Source of the DNA: Thalassotalea litorea
GTDB lineage: Bacteria; Pseudomonadota; Gammaproteobacteria; Enterobacterales; Alteromonadaceae
Length of the DNA stretch: 64,000 bases
Assembly (NCBI RefSeq): GCF_005843925.1
Contig: NZ_VCBC01000014.1
Span: forward strand, 48,571-112,570
Direction of reading: 5' to 3'
The position numbers were made by a program, and so were the translations under genes. Shown here piece by piece: positions 1-9,045 of the stretch. Below the pieces are notes generated by a model. The model was not told the DNA's origin and searched no databases. It saw nothing but the letters and a program-made list of their open reading frames with translations. How positions within the stretch are numbered: the stretch's first letter is position 1; each line of letters opens with the position of its first letter.

Positions 1-327
1 GTGTTTAACATCAGCCACTAGAGGGTATTTAACTGGACCAATACCACCTTCGTTAACTGGAGTGTTACGCCATGCGCTATGGCTAAATTGAGAATCGATA
101 GAAACACCGATTACTTCAACGCCACGGTTTTGGAACTCTTCGAAACGCTTGTCAAAAGCGATTAGCTCTGACGGGCAAACGAAAGTGAAATCTAGTGGGT
201 AGAAGAAAATTACCGCTTTTTTACCTTTGATGGTTTCGGTAAGGTTGAAGTTTTCTACGATTTCGCCGTTACCTAATACAGCAGCTGCAGTGAAATCTGG
301 AGCAGGACGACCTACTAATACACTCAT
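1..327 (-). CDS. 2-Cys peroxiredoxin (AhpC/Prx1 type), 3' end beyond window
   Basis: Thiol peroxidase of the AhpC/TSA family that reduces hydrogen and organic peroxides in the cytoplasm. The reverse strand reads an open frame from an ATG at 327, preceded by a good GGAG ribosome site. It contains the peroxidatic-cysteine motif FTFVCPSEL at about residues 46-54 and the following DKRFEEF helix. The product begins MSVLVGRPAPDF, typical of the family. The C-terminal part with the resolving cysteine is outside the window. The next gene on the same strand is the glutaredoxin grxD, a consistent redox neighbour, but the 130-bp gap does not prove co-transcription. Confidence 0.9.
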   Translation of the reverse strand, partial: MSVLVGRPAPDFTAAAVLGNGEIVENFNLTETIKGKKAVIFFYPLDFTFVCPSELIAFDKRFEEFQNRGVEVIGVSIDSQFSHSAWRNTPVNEGGIGPVKYPLVADVKH

Positions 328-461
328 GTTGTTCTCCATTTATTAACACAAAGTTGTTTCAAAAAAGTTATTTCAAAAACATTGTTTTCAAAAATCAGGC
401 ATTGGACAACGTGTTTGTCCAAACCCACTCGAATGGAAAATCCACTCGATATAAAACTCGA

Positions 462-791
462 CTATTCTTGCGATTGCTTGGCTGCCACTTCTTTAATTAA
501 AGGTGCCAATTCGCCTTGCTGGTACATTTCCATAATGATGTCACAGCCACCAATCAATTCACCTTCCACCCATAACTGTGGGAAAGTTGGCCAGTTTGCA
601 TACGCTGGCAATTCCGCGCGGATGTCAGGGTTTTGCAGGATATCCACATAGGCAAATTTTTCGCCACAGGCCATAATCGCTTGTGAGGCTTGTGATGAAA
701 AGCCACAACTTGGAAGTTTTGGCGAGCCCTTCATAAAGATTAGAATTGGATTCTCGGCAATCTGTTGTTTGATCTTTTCAATGGTTTCCAT
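462..791 (-). CDS. grxD: Monothiol glutaredoxin GrxD (Grx4)
   Basis: Class II monothiol glutaredoxin of 109 residues that binds and transfers [2Fe-2S] clusters and works with BolA-type proteins. The CGFS active site is visible at about residues 29-32 (PSCGFSSQA), with the WPTFPQLW cis-proline region and the GGCDI glutathione-binding segment downstream. The length matches E. coli Grx4 (115 aa). It lies on the minus strand just upstream of the peroxiredoxin gene. Confidence 0.95.
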   Translation of the reverse strand: METIEKIKQQIAENPILIFMKGSPKLPSCGFSSQASQAIMACGEKFAYVDILQNPDIRAELPAYANWPTFPQLWVEGELIGGCDIIMEMYQQGELAPLIKEVAAKQSQE

Positions 792-925
792 AAAGTCCTC
801 AAATTTCGCTAACTAGACAAATAAAACCTGAGTAGTTTACTCGGTTTTCATTTTAAATGGTATTACGGAAGATATTATTCAAGGGTTTGCTGAAAAAATA
901 ATTTGCAGGAGTGTTTTTCAGGCAA

Positions 926-953
926 AAATAAACCCTGATTATCAGGGTTTATT
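926..953 (-). terminator. Hairpin terminator downstream of fadR
   Basis: A near-perfect inverted repeat (ATAAACCCTGA / TCAGGGTTTAT around a 3-nt loop) lies just past the fadR stop and reads into a T-rich stretch on the minus strand. Confidence 0.6.
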
Positions 954-979
954 TACGAAATTCTGATTCGAGACGCGAA

Positions 980-1690
980 TTAGCGAGCAAGTTCTCGTAA
1001 TACGTCATCTTTTAACTTGTACCAAACTTGTGCGGATTCTAAACCATAGTTACGAACCACCTGAACAGATTCATTAAAATGACCATTTTCAGCGACGGCA
1101 ATCAACTCCTGATAAAATTTCAGGCTCAGCTGACGGGCATCTTCATGCGCAAAATACAAACCACCGAGACGAGAATATAGATTCTTGAAGCCATTTAGGA
1201 CAAGAACATAGATTGGGTTTGATGACGCTAGCGCCAAATCATGATGCAATTGGTAGTCGCTTTGCGCGAACTGCTCACCATCACATTCAGTTTCAAGGCA
1301 TTGCTTGAGCAGTTCAACAACTTTTTCAGGGTTGTTTTTCACCGCTGCACGAATGAAGATGGCACTTAAATTGGTTCTTGCCGACAGCAAGTTTTCAACT
1401 AAGTCAGGAATACCTTCCTGATCGAGCTCCGCGAGTGTACTTAAGATGTTTAACCCACAGGTTTCCCAAAAATCATTCACCTTAGTCGGTTTACCATGTT
1501 GGATAGTTAACCAGCCATCACGAGCCAAACGTTGTAAAACTTCACGTAAAGTTGTTCTTGTTACACCGATTAATTCGGATAATTCTCGTTCCGCAGGTAA
1601 AATTGAGCCAGGCGGAAAGCCACCGTTCCAGATAGATTCAACGATATACTGCTCAGCAAACCCGGCAGGACTTTGTGCTTTTATGATCAT
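980..1690 (-). CDS. fadR: Fatty acid metabolism regulator FadR
   Basis: GntR-family acyl-CoA-responsive regulator that represses beta-oxidation and activates unsaturated fatty acid synthesis. At 236 residues it matches E. coli FadR (239). The N-terminal winged helix-turn-helix is clear (PAERELSEL then [12 protein letters not shown], about residues 34-58), followed by the helical FadR C-terminal ligand domain. It is divergent from nhaB, the arrangement seen in E. coli, Vibrio and Shewanella. A FadR-like operator lies in its own upstream region at 1741-1757, which suggests autoregulation. Confidence 0.95.
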   Translation of the reverse strand: MIIKAQSPAGFAEQYIVESIWNGGFPPGSILPAERELSELIGVTRTTLREVLQRLARDGWLTIQHGKPTKVNDFWETCGLNILSTLAELDQEGIPDLVENLLSARTNLSAIFIRAAVKNNPEKVVELLKQCLETECDGEQFAQSDYQLHHDLALASSNPIYVLVLNGFKNLYSRLGGLYFAHEDARQLSLKFYQELIAVAENGHFNESVQVVRNYGLESAQVWYKLKDDVLRELAR

Positions 1691-1740
1691 TTAAAATTCC
1701 GTATAACTTACGTAAAACGAATACTAACGCTCTGTATATA

Positions 1741-1757
1741 AACTGATTGTACCAGAA
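1741..1757. promoter_or_regulatory. Candidate FadR operator
   Basis: AACTGATTGTACCAGAA resembles the FadR consensus AnCTGGTCnGACCAGnT: the CTG.T and ACCAG half-sites are kept in an imperfect palindrome. It lies 50 bp upstream of fadR in the 464-bp spacer between divergent fadR and nhaB. The rest of that spacer (1758-2154) shows no gene I can support. Confidence 0.4.
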
Positions 1758-2154
1758 GATGTCAAGAGCTTGTTGATGGATTAAATAAATCAAAACAAAA
1801 ATGGCTATTTAATCAGCAATTATTAACCGGTTTCTTACAAATACACGAATATCTGCATATTTTCGCCACCAACTACAGCAACTATTTTAGTCCACTAAGG
1901 CACGCGAATAAAAATCAAATCGAAGAATAAAGCACTGGTTTTCGACTTTGCTGCAATATCTCTGGCAATGCACCCGATTTATTTAGTATTTCATGGGCTT
2001 TTTTGGCTGATAATTTGTATTTTAGCCAACTAATCGATGATATTATCACGACCGCAATTACTTGTTCGCTAAACAAGTAAAAATAATGATTAATTCCCGA
2101 TGAAATTTGTTTCATCACACAACAATTAGAATCGTTCTTTAAGGTAAGTTAGTA

Positions 2155-3741
2155 ATGCAGCAATCATTTGCCCACGCCTTGTACCGAAATTTTCTTGGTC
2201 AGGCGCCAAAATGGTACAAGGCAACAATTATCGGTTTCTTGGTCCTCAACCCAATCCTGTTCTTTTACGTCTCTCCCTACGTCGCTGGTTGGGCGTTGGT
2301 ACTTGAGTTCATTTTTACTCTGGCAATGGCGTTAAAGTGTTATCCATTACAGCCCGGTGGTTTGTTAGCCATTCAGGCGGTTGCGATAGGTATGACAACG
2401 CCAAGTCAGGTGTACCATGAAATCAGCGTAAACCTGGAAGTGTTATTGCTTCTGATTTTTATGGTTGCGGGTATTTATTTTATGAAAAACCTGCTGCTGT
2501 TTTTGTTTACCAAGATAATTACTAAGGTACGCTCGAAAATCGCCGTATCTTTATTATTTTGCATTTCCAGCGCAATCTTGTCGGCGTTTCTTGACGCGCT
2601 AACGGTTATCGCCGTTATCATCAGTGTCTCGGTAGGCTTTTATACGGTTTACCATAAAGTCGCTTCGGGTGCGAGAATACACCATGACCACGACCATACC
2701 GAAGACGAAAAACTGCCAGAATACTCTCGCAGTGACTTGCAGCAATTCAGAGCTTACTTGCGTAACCTAATGATGCACGCTGGTGTCGGTACTGCACTTG
2801 GTGGGGTAATGACCATCGTTGGTGAACCACAGAATCTGATCATCGGCCAACAAGCCGGTTGGCAATTTTTAGAGTTTGCCATTCGCATGTCCCCGGTCAC
2901 CATCCCAGTCTTTATCTTTGGTTTGATCACCTGCTTTTTCGTCGAAAAATTTAAGATATTTAATTACGGCGTCGAATTGCCAGAAAATGTTCGTACCATT
3001 TTGGTGGAATTTGACGAAGAAGAAACCAATCGTCGTACCCATTTAGATAACGCCAAGCTGGTAATGCAAGGTGTTATTGCAGTTTGGCTCGTTGTCGCTC
3101 TTGCCCTTCATTTAGCGGCTGTAGGTTTAATTGGATTAACGGTGATAATTCTTGCTACATCATTTACCGGTGTTATTGAAGAGCATCAGATTGGTCATGC
3201 ATTTGAAGAAGCTTTGCCGTTTACCGCCCTACTTGCGGTGTTTTTCGCTATTGTCGCCGTGATTATCGACCAGCAATTATTTACCCCTGTCATTAATTGG
3301 GTGTTAACCTTTGAGGGCAATATGCAGCTGGTGATGTTCTATCTGGCAAATGGTGTGCTTTCCATGGTCAGTGACAACGTATTTGTTGGCACGGTATATA
3401 TCACCGAAGTGAAAAAAGCGCTGCTAGCTGGACAAATTACCCGCGAGCAATTTGATATGCTTGCCGTTGCCATCAATACCGGTACGAACCTTCCATCGGT
3501 CGCAACGCCAAATGGTCAGGCGGCATTTTTGTTCTTATTGACCTCCGCTTTGGCGCCACTGATTCGCTTATCCTATGGGCGTATGGTTTATATGGCCTTG
3601 CCTTATACCGTGGTATTAACTATTGTCGGCTTCGTCGCAATTTATTCCGGCATATTGGTAGAATACACACAAGTATTTTACGACATGGGCTGGATCCACC
3701 ACGGTTCGGCAACCCCGTTAATTGAACCAAACGGTCACTAA
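2155..3741 (+). CDS. nhaB: Na+/H+ antiporter NhaB
   Basis: Inner-membrane sodium-proton antiporter of the NhaB family, which exports Na+ in exchange for protons and helps set cytoplasmic pH and sodium. At 528 residues it is the expected length and begins with the family-typical N-terminus containing [10 protein letters not shown]. About a dozen hydrophobic segments are visible, with a His/Asp-rich cytoplasmic loop ([10 protein letters not shown]) near residues 175-185. The conserved [12 protein letters not shown] and [20 protein letters not shown] transport motifs lie in the C-terminal half. dsbB starts 15 bp downstream and is probably co-transcribed, a pairing common in Vibrio and Shewanella. 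Confidence 0.96.
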   Translation: MQQSFAHALYRNFLGQAPKWYKATIIGFLVLNPILFFYVSPYVAGWALVLEFIFTLAMALKCYPLQPGGLLAIQAVAIGMTTPSQVYHEISVNLEVLLLLIFMVAGIYFMKNLLLFLFTKIITKVRSKIAVSLLFCISSAILSAFLDALTVIAVIISVSVGFYTVYHKVASGARIHHDHDHTEDEKLPEYSRSDLQQFRAYLRNLMMHAGVGTALGGVMTIVGEPQNLIIGQQAGWQFLEFAIRMSPVTIPVFIFGLITCFFVEKFKIFNYGVELPENVRTILVEFDEEETNRRTHLDNAKLVMQGVIAVWLVVALALHLAAVGLIGLTVIILATSFTGVIEEHQIGHAFEEALPFTALLAVFFAIVAVIIDQQLFTPVINWVLTFEGNMQLVMFYLANGVLSMVSDNVFVGTVYITEVKKALLAGQITREQFDMLAVAINTGTNLPSVATPNGQAAFLFLLTSALAPLIRLSYGRMVYMALPYTVVLTIVGFVAIYSGILVEYTQVFYDMGWIHHGSATPLIEPNGH

Positions 3742-3756
3742 TGTTAAGGTTATCTG

Positions 3757-4287
3757 ATGTTTAATGCACTAAACAACTGGGTAATGGACAGTAAATCATG
3801 GTGGGCGCTGGCGTTGTCAGCTCTCGCTCTGGAGCTGACCGCACTATATTTCCAATATGGCATGGGTCTTGAGCCCTGCATTATGTGTATCTATCAGCGC
3901 GTCGCCATCTTTGGGATTCTTTTTGCAGGACTTGTTGGCGCACTGGCCAACAACTCCATTATCGGACGCTTGATAGCCTTTTTATCCTGGGGTGTGGGCG
4001 CAATTTGGGGACTTCTAATTGCACGTGAACATGTAGAAATGCAATCCAATGCAGATTCTCTGTTTTTCAGTTGCGATATCGTACCTAACTTCCCTCAATG
4101 GTTACCCCTGCATGAGTGGATCCCAGCGCTGTTTGAAGCCACAGGTGATTGTGGCGAGATAAGCTGGTCATTTCTCGGGTATTCCATGCCGCAATGGATG
4201 ATAGTCGTCTATGCCGTTTACAGTGTTTTATTGATATTGTTTTTGGCGAGCCACCTCATCAGCATGGTGTCCAACAACAAATCCTAA
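3757..4287 (+). CDS. dsbB: Disulfide bond formation protein DsbB
   Basis: Four-helix inner-membrane quinone reductase that re-oxidises periplasmic DsbA. The 176-residue product has the first periplasmic cysteine pair in [10 protein letters not shown] (about residues 41-45). The second pair (SCDIVP and GDCGE) lies in the long periplasmic loop near 105-135. The arginine after the CxxC pair and the overall hydrophobicity fit DsbB. It follows nhaB by 15 bp and is closed by a strong terminator. Confidence 0.95.
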   Translation: MFNALNNWVMDSKSWWALALSALALELTALYFQYGMGLEPCIMCIYQRVAIFGILFAGLVGALANNSIIGRLIAFLSWGVGAIWGLLIAREHVEMQSNADSLFFSCDIVPNFPQWLPLHEWIPALFEATGDCGEISWSFLGYSMPQWMIVVYAVYSVLLILFLASHLISMVSNNKS

Positions 4288-4291
4288 ACTG

Positions 4292-4317
4292 AAAAAAGAG
4301 CCTCTCGGCTCTTTTTT
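4292..4317 (+). terminator. Rho-independent terminator of nhaB-dsbB
   Basis: GAGCC-TCTC-GGCTC stem-loop flanked by A6 on the left and T6 on the right, a few bases past the dsbB stop. Confidence 0.9.
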
Positions 4318-4390
4318 ATTGGCTCATCGTTTTTGTGTATAACGCTCTTTGACTCCCCTTTTCTATCCACCATCACGCCATTATGTCTTC

Positions 4391-4430
4391 AGGTGCCCCC
4401 TGCTCGCAGGCAGGGATGACTGTGTAAATA
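4391..4430. repeat. REP-like short palindrome, copy 1
   Basis: CCCTGC-loop-GCAGGG hairpin flanked by AGGT on one side and GATGAC on the other. The same hairpin-plus-flank design recurs three times at 4961-5175. It resembles the dispersed intergenic palindromes common in Alteromonadales. Confidence 0.6.
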
Positions 4431-4548
4431 GATGCGATGGAGTATGACTTCAAGTGGTGCAAATTTGACGTTAACCGATTGAAAAGGTTAATGTCTCAAA
4501 AGATCTACAGTCATTACAATTAGTTAAAATTAGAAATAGGATTTAAAC

Positions 4549-4893
4549 ATGGAAGTATCATTTGATGGTTTTTCAGGACTGGTGATTTTGGCCTTTATAA
4601 CACTAGTAATTTCTTTGCCTGTCAAAATTTCAGCATCAGTAATGGGGGCAACGCAAACATCGATGATGCGTTCATTTATGGCAATGCTTATTCCTGTCGT
4701 GATCGTGATTGTTTTGTCTACCGTATTACCTTGGATTATTTTTTTATATCCATTTATATTGTTGGCTTCGATAATGTATATCTTAGGTGCTGGATTCATA
4801 GGCGCAATTGGAATAACGATATTTACTGCTGCCATCTACACGTTATTCTTTAAATATTTTTCTGAAGGAATATCCATAAGCTCAGTGCTGTAA
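4549..4893 (+). CDS. Hypothetical small integral membrane protein
   Basis: A 114-residue product made almost entirely of three or four hydrophobic segments (about residues 9-30, 42-65, 68-90 and 88-108) with few charges. I do not recognise a family. The start ATG at 4549 has a weak AGGA-type site about 10 bases upstream. It stands alone between two clusters of REP-like hairpins. An antisense frame overlaps it, but the plus-strand frame has the composition of a real membrane protein. Confidence 0.6.
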   Translation: MEVSFDGFSGLVILAFITLVISLPVKISASVMGATQTSMMRSFMAMLIPVVIVIVLSTVLPWIIFLYPFILLASIMYILGAGFIGAIGITIFTAAIYTLFFKYFSEGISISSVL

Positions 4894-4960
4894 TCTGAGA
4901 TGACTGAAAAGAGCTGTGAGTTTGAGTCATTGAACCTTCCGCTATCTCTATAATGTCCAC

Positions 4961-5175
4961 CGTCATCCCGCACTTGATGCGGGACCTCCTATCGCATGCT
5001 GTGATCCTATTTAATTCAACTTCTTAGCTCAAGAACTAAGTAAACAAGTCTCAGTAAAACGAAATGAGGTTCCCTGTCGGAGCAGGGGATGACGGAGTAA
5101 ATATTCGATGACAGCGTTTGGCATTTTAGAGACATTCGGCTCTAGCTAAGATTCCCTGTAGTGTCAGGGAATGAC
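4961..5175. repeat. REP-like palindromes, copies 2-4
   Basis: Three hairpins sit at 4961-4988 (TCCCGCA/TGCGGGA), 5066-5099 (CCCTG/CAGGG) and 5150-5175 (TTCCCTG/CAGGGAA). Each is bounded by an ATGAC box and, for the first two, an ACCTC/GAGGT box. Orientations differ between copies. They have the same design as the element at 4391. Confidence 0.65.
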
Positions 5176-5212
5176 GCGAGGTGGTTTTGCATGAATCGAC
5201 AGCCAGTTCTCG

Positions 5213-5530
5213 GCAATTGCTCCTGCATTGCTCTAATAGGTTACCTCCATGTAACGACAGACGCTGTCGACATACCTATATCCATATAGGCAACTCGAAA
5301 TAGCGTGTACTCGGAGCTGATGACATCAGCGTACTCGAAGTGACGTTTTCCGTCACATGCTAGGAACAATCTTTGATTGTGTACTCTAAGTGACGATTTC
5401 CGTCACGTGCCAGAAACAATCTTTGATTGTGTACTCGAAGCGACGATTTCCGTCACATGCCAGAAACAATCTTTGATTGTGTACTCGAAGCGACGATGTT
5501 CGTCGCGTCCCCGGAGTATCGCTTGCGATA
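5213..5530. repeat. Tandem hairpin array with a 50-bp repeat unit
   Basis: A chain of short stem-loops fills the gap before the SLC13 stop. It holds 5213-5231 (GCAAT/ATTGC), 5240-5255 (GTTAC/GTAAC), 5255-5269 (CGACA/TGTCG), CCTATAT/ATATAGG near 5275-5290 and GCTGAT/ATCAGC near 5316-5330. Next come 50-bp units at 5331-5380, 5381-5430 and 5431-5480 plus a partial one at 5481-5510, and last GTATCGC/CGATAC near 5517-5531. Each 50-bp unit carries two hairpins (TGACG..CGTCA and ACAATC-TTT-GATTGT) joined by a GTACTCGAAG spacer. Stem arms change in a compensated way between units, for example TGACG/CGTCA to CGACG/CGTCG. Confidence 0.85.
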
Positions 5531-5548
5531 CGTACTGCTCTTATCCAC

Positions 5549-6922
5549 CTAAACCAATATCCAGTAACAACACAAGGCGACAATACATGACATGATCAAA
5601 CTAAGTACCGCACCTTCTTTTACCATATCGACAATTTCCAGTTGTTTGGTACCAAATGCTATCGCATTCGGCGCGGTGGCCACCGGGAGCATAAAGGCGC
5701 AACTTGCACAGATTGCTGCTGGGATCATAAGAACATGGGGCGGTAAACCGGTGGCTATCGCCGCTGCCGCAAGGATAGGCATCAATAAAGTCGCGGTGGC
5801 GGTATTGGACGTAATTTCCGTTAAATAGGTCACCGATAAGCAGATACACAAGAGTGTGAGCAAGATGGGTAAATTGGCAAGTTCCACGAGGCCAGAGGCA
5901 AGTAAATCACTTAATCCGGAAGCGACAAATGCTTTGGCAATCACAATGCCACCTGCGAAAAGTAACAACATCCCCCAGGGAATGGTTTTGGCGGTATCCC
6001 AGTCCAATAATCGCGAGCCTTTGCCATTGGGGATCATCGCCATAAGAACCACCGCCGTCAAAGCAATGGTACTATCCCCGACCTCAGGTAAATCAAATAG
6101 CCCACTCCAGCCGCCAAAAGGCTCTTTACGGGTGATCCATGCTAATGCCGTTAATCCAAATACTGCCAGTGTGCGTTTTTCTTCTACCCGCCATGGCCCG
6201 GGAGTTGGCATCTCAATTTTTTCAACCATGGTAACATTTCGGGTTAACCACAATCCCATAATCGGTATCGAGATAAGCACAATAGGAACGCCCACTTTCA
6301 TCCACTCGATAAAGCCAAATTCGGTTTGCGTAAATTGCTCGTAAATCCCCATAAAAATCACATTCGGTGGCGTACCAATTAACGTCCCCACACCACCCAC
6401 ACTTGCCGCATACGCAATCCCGAGAATTAACGCGACTTTTAGCTTGCGGTTTTCAACATGAGATAATATCGCCAGAGCCATTGGCAACATAATGAGTACC
6501 GTTGCGGTGTTAGAGATCCACATACTCAAAATTGCGGTGGCCAACATAAAACCAATGACCAGTCGTCGGCCACTGTTCACGCCAACAAGATTCACCATAT
6601 ATACGGCTAATCGCTCATGAACCTGGCTTTTCTCAAGGGCCTTGGACAGCATAAACGCGCCCATTAATAACAAAATGACATGACTTCCCAAGGCGCTGGA
6701 TGCCTGCTTATGGTCGAGGATCCCAAATAAAGGGAACAGCGCAAAAGGCAACAAACTGGTGACGGGAATGGGTAAAGCTTCCGTTACCCATAAGACAACG
6801 ACAAGCAGCGTCAACGATACCGTAACGGCCGCTTGTTCGGCCATGTTCAATTGCAATAATAGAAAATAACAGGCGACGCACAATAGCGGTGCCAGAATCG
6901 TTGTCAGTGAATTTTTTGTCAT
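5549..6922 (-). CDS. SLC13/DASS family Na+-coupled di-/tricarboxylate transporter
   Basis: Inner-membrane symporter of the divalent anion:sodium family, likely taking up dicarboxylates such as succinate or citrate. The roughly 457-residue protein is strongly hydrophobic. It contains the duplicated family signatures SNTATVLIMLPMALAI (first half) and TSNTATATLLMPILAAAA (second half), and the GTPPNVIFMG and ATAPNAIAFG motifs that form the sodium/substrate sites. I chose the ATG at 6922 (MTKNSLTTIL); an in-frame TTG at 6955 is possible but neither has a clear ribosome site. Its 3' untranslated region would run into the hairpin array at 5213-5530. Confidence 0.9.
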   Translation of the reverse strand: MTKNSLTTILAPLLCVACYFLLLQLNMAEQAAVTVSLTLLVVVLWVTEALPIPVTSLLPFALFPLFGILDHKQASSALGSHVILLLMGAFMLSKALEKSQVHERLAVYMVNLVGVNSGRRLVIGFMLATAILSMWISNTATVLIMLPMALAILSHVENRKLKVALILGIAYAASVGGVGTLIGTPPNVIFMGIYEQFTQTEFGFIEWMKVGVPIVLISIPIMGLWLTRNVTMVEKIEMPTPGPWRVEEKRTLAVFGLTALAWITRKEPFGGWSGLFDLPEVGDSTIALTAVVLMAMIPNGKGSRLLDWDTAKTIPWGMLLLFAGGIVIAKAFVASGLSDLLASGLVELANLPILLTLLCICLSVTYLTEITSNTATATLLMPILAAAAIATGLPPHVLMIPAAICASCAFMLPVATAPNAIAFGTKQLEIVDMVKEGAVLSLIMSCIVALCCYWILV

Positions 6923-7003
6923 GGTGCTTATTGTTTTAGTGAATGCATTTACCAAGGTGTTGTTTTAATAACATAACAGACATTATCATGTTTAAGTGTT
7001 GTT

Positions 7004-8041
7004 TTAACCAAAATGCTTGGTAATCAATTTATGCGTTTTTAACCATTGTTTGTTTTGGTGTAATTCGCTTGTTTGGCATGTGCGGGTGTTACTCAGCATG
7101 GTTTGCACCCGCAATATACTGTCTGGTTTTGCATCGAGATTGGCATGGTCGAGCACCTGTTCTACGCCGGGACGGTCATTACACAGCAACAACATATCGC
7201 AACCTGCGTCTAATGCAGCTTCGCAGCGCTCGACATAACCCCCCGCCACGCTTGCCGCTTTCATCGACAAATCATCAGAAAAAATCACGCCATTAAACCC
7301 CAAATCTTTGCGTAAAATTTGCTTTAACCATATCTTTGAAAAACCGACCGGTTGATGGTCTACGTTAGGATAGATAACATGAGCGGGCATTACCGCGCCC
7401 AGCTGTTTGCGGCTCATCAGCGCCTGGAATACCGTCATATCATGATTAAATATATTGGCTTTTTGTCGGTCATCAACGGGCATCGCAATATGGGAATCTT
7501 CTTTGACACTGCCGTGTCCAGGAAAGTGTTTACCCGTTGCCAACATTCCTGCTTCATTCATGCCCACAATAAACGCACTGGCCAGGTCAGTCACCGTTTG
7601 AGGATTCATATCAAAGCCCCGATCGCCGATAACATCCGACACATCGTCAACGTCCAGCACCGGTGCAAAACTGATATCCACACCAGCACTTTGAACCTCG
7701 ATCGCCATTAGGTATCCGAGATTTCGGGCAAGTTCACAACCTAATTCAAGTGATTTAGCGTCGGTGTTTGTTAGCAGACGAGCCCGCTCAATTACCTTGC
7801 CCATGGCTGGCAATTTAGTGTAGCCACTGCGAAAACGTTGTACGCGTCCACCTTCTTGATCGACACCGATCAAAATCTGTTCATTTTGCGATTTAATTTC
7901 TGTGGTTAAGCGCCTTAGCTGTTCTGGATCTTGGTAATTGCGGGCAAATAAGATTATGCCGCCAACATGAGGGTGGGCGAGGATCTCGCGATCCTGTGCG
8001 GTAAGCTCTAAGCCTTCAACATCAACCATTAAACAACTCAC
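7004..8041 (-). CDS. nagZ: Beta-N-acetylhexosaminidase NagZ
   Basis: Cytoplasmic family GH3 glucosaminidase that removes N-acetylglucosamine from muropeptides in cell-wall recycling. The 345-residue protein has VDQEGGRVQR (about 59-68), the KHFPGHG signature near 165-171 that carries the catalytic His, and the FSDDLSMKAA segment with the nucleophilic Asp. These are all diagnostic of single-domain NagZ. The length agrees with E. coli NagZ (341). Confidence 0.96.
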   Translation of the reverse strand: MSCLMVDVEGLELTAQDREILAHPHVGGIILFARNYQDPEQLRRLTTEIKSQNEQILIGVDQEGGRVQRFRSGYTKLPAMGKVIERARLLTNTDAKSLELGCELARNLGYLMAIEVQSAGVDISFAPVLDVDDVSDVIGDRGFDMNPQTVTDLASAFIVGMNEAGMLATGKHFPGHGSVKEDSHIAMPVDDRQKANIFNHDMTVFQALMSRKQLGAVMPAHVIYPNVDHQPVGFSKIWLKQILRKDLGFNGVIFSDDLSMKAASVAGGYVERCEAALDAGCDMLLLCNDRPGVEQVLDHANLDAKPDSILRVQTMLSNTRTCQTSELHQNKQWLKTHKLITKHFG

Positions 8042-8165
8042 GCCGACTCCTTATGCAGGCTAAAACCTAAAAATTAAACTGAAAACGAATAAGAACCCTT
8101 TATATCATGACCTGCGACAGTCACTGAACCCCAATTTACTGTCGCAAGCTCAATGCATAAATGGC

Positions 8166-8789
8166 TTAGTGAGATTTCGCACCAACACCCGATGCGACAT
8201 AAGGAATTAAGCGTCGAATTACGCCTTCAATATCCACTTCAGAATCAAAATCATTTTGGGCAATATCAATCAAGGCAGACGTTGATGACATCGCAAATAC
8301 TGCGGTTCCCATGGTAAAGTGCAATCGCCAAAACATATCTTCAGAAGACAGCTGAGGATAGGCTTTATGCACCGCCAAAACAAAGTTATCAATTATACCG
8401 GGGTAATTGGTGGTGATAAACCAACGCAAAAAACCCTGAGAGTCGGTATAAGAATGACCTAGCAGTTGCAGGAAGTTACTGGTGCCCTGCTCTTTCAACG
8501 TATTCAAAGTAAGTAACGGCTCAACAAACGCTTCAAAAACCTGATCTAAACTTAGATCGTCGTTTTTCTCCATGACCCTCAGTAGCGCTCCTTCGAGCTC
8601 AGGGCTTAATACGTCCAGATAACGTTTCATCAATGCTTTAATTAATTCTTTTTTCGAACCAAAGTGATAGTTAACTGCGGCCAGGTTTACTTCAGCGGCA
8701 CTGGTAATTTCACGTAAAGACGTGCCAGTAAAGCCCTTATCTGCAAATAAATTTTCCGCGGCATTGAGAATTTTCGTTTTTGTATCCAT
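8166..8789 (-). CDS. TetR-family transcriptional regulator, PsrA-like
   Basis: A 207-residue one-component regulator. The N-terminal helix-turn-helix (LFADKGFTGTSLREIT then VNLAAVNYHFGSKKEL, about residues 13-47) closely resembles Pseudomonas/Shewanella PsrA, which senses long-chain acyl-CoA and controls beta-oxidation and rpoS. The helical C-terminal half fits a TetR ligand domain. A perfect GAAAC-N4-GTTT PsrA-type box sits just upstream at 8807-8820, which supports both the family call and autoregulation. With fadR 6.5 kb away, the window carries two candidate fatty-acid regulators. Confidence 0.85.
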   Translation of the reverse strand: MDTKTKILNAAENLFADKGFTGTSLREITSAAEVNLAAVNYHFGSKKELIKALMKRYLDVLSPELEGALLRVMEKNDDLSLDQVFEAFVEPLLTLNTLKEQGTSNFLQLLGHSYTDSQGFLRWFITTNYPGIIDNFVLAVHKAYPQLSSEDMFWRLHFTMGTAVFAMSSTSALIDIAQNDFDSEVDIEGVIRRLIPYVASGVGAKSH

Positions 8790-8806
8790 AACTCACAGGC
8801 CAAAAT

Positions 8807-8820
8807 GAAACATGCGTTTA
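8807..8820. promoter_or_regulatory. Candidate PsrA operator (autoregulation)
   Basis: GAAACATGCGTTTA matches the PsrA motif (G/C)AAAC-N2-4-GTTT(G/C) except for the last base. It lies 18 bp upstream of the TetR start. Confidence 0.45.
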
Positions 8821-9000
8821 AAATGCCAGCTAGTTAGATAAGTGTCAAGAAATAACGGCTCTCATAGAAAATAAAACAGTGCCAAAGCAATACAAAAATT
8901 GAAATTTTGCCATGTTAAAAAGTTGTAAAAAAAACTGACAAAAAATTGTGCGAAATTAAAATTCTCTACCATACTTAAATTATATTAACGATTCTCCCTG

Positions 9001-9045
9001 GACCCTTTAGCTCCGATCTGTCAACTGGCTATTGGGTCTTTTTTT
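9001..9045 (+). terminator. Intrinsic terminator of a possible small RNA
   Basis: GACCC and GGGTC arms enclose an inner AGC/GCT stem and are followed by seven T residues. No plus-strand gene precedes it, since the TetR gene is divergent, so any transcript ending here would be short and start near 8940-8990. No convincing promoter was found. The rest of the 733-bp gap 8790-9522 shows nothing supportable except the operator at 8807. Confidence 0.35.

Noticed and set aside
1915..2118. Minus-strand 67-codon frame between fadR and nhaB
   Set aside because: No ribosome site, no recognisable domain, and it covers the expected nhaB promoter region.
4530..4835. Minus-strand 101-codon frame opposite the membrane gene
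   Set aside because: Fully antisense to a better frame; composition mirrors the membrane protein.
5331..5510. CRISPR array in the 50-bp repeats
   Set aside because: No variable spacers; each unit is two hairpins and a constant joint.
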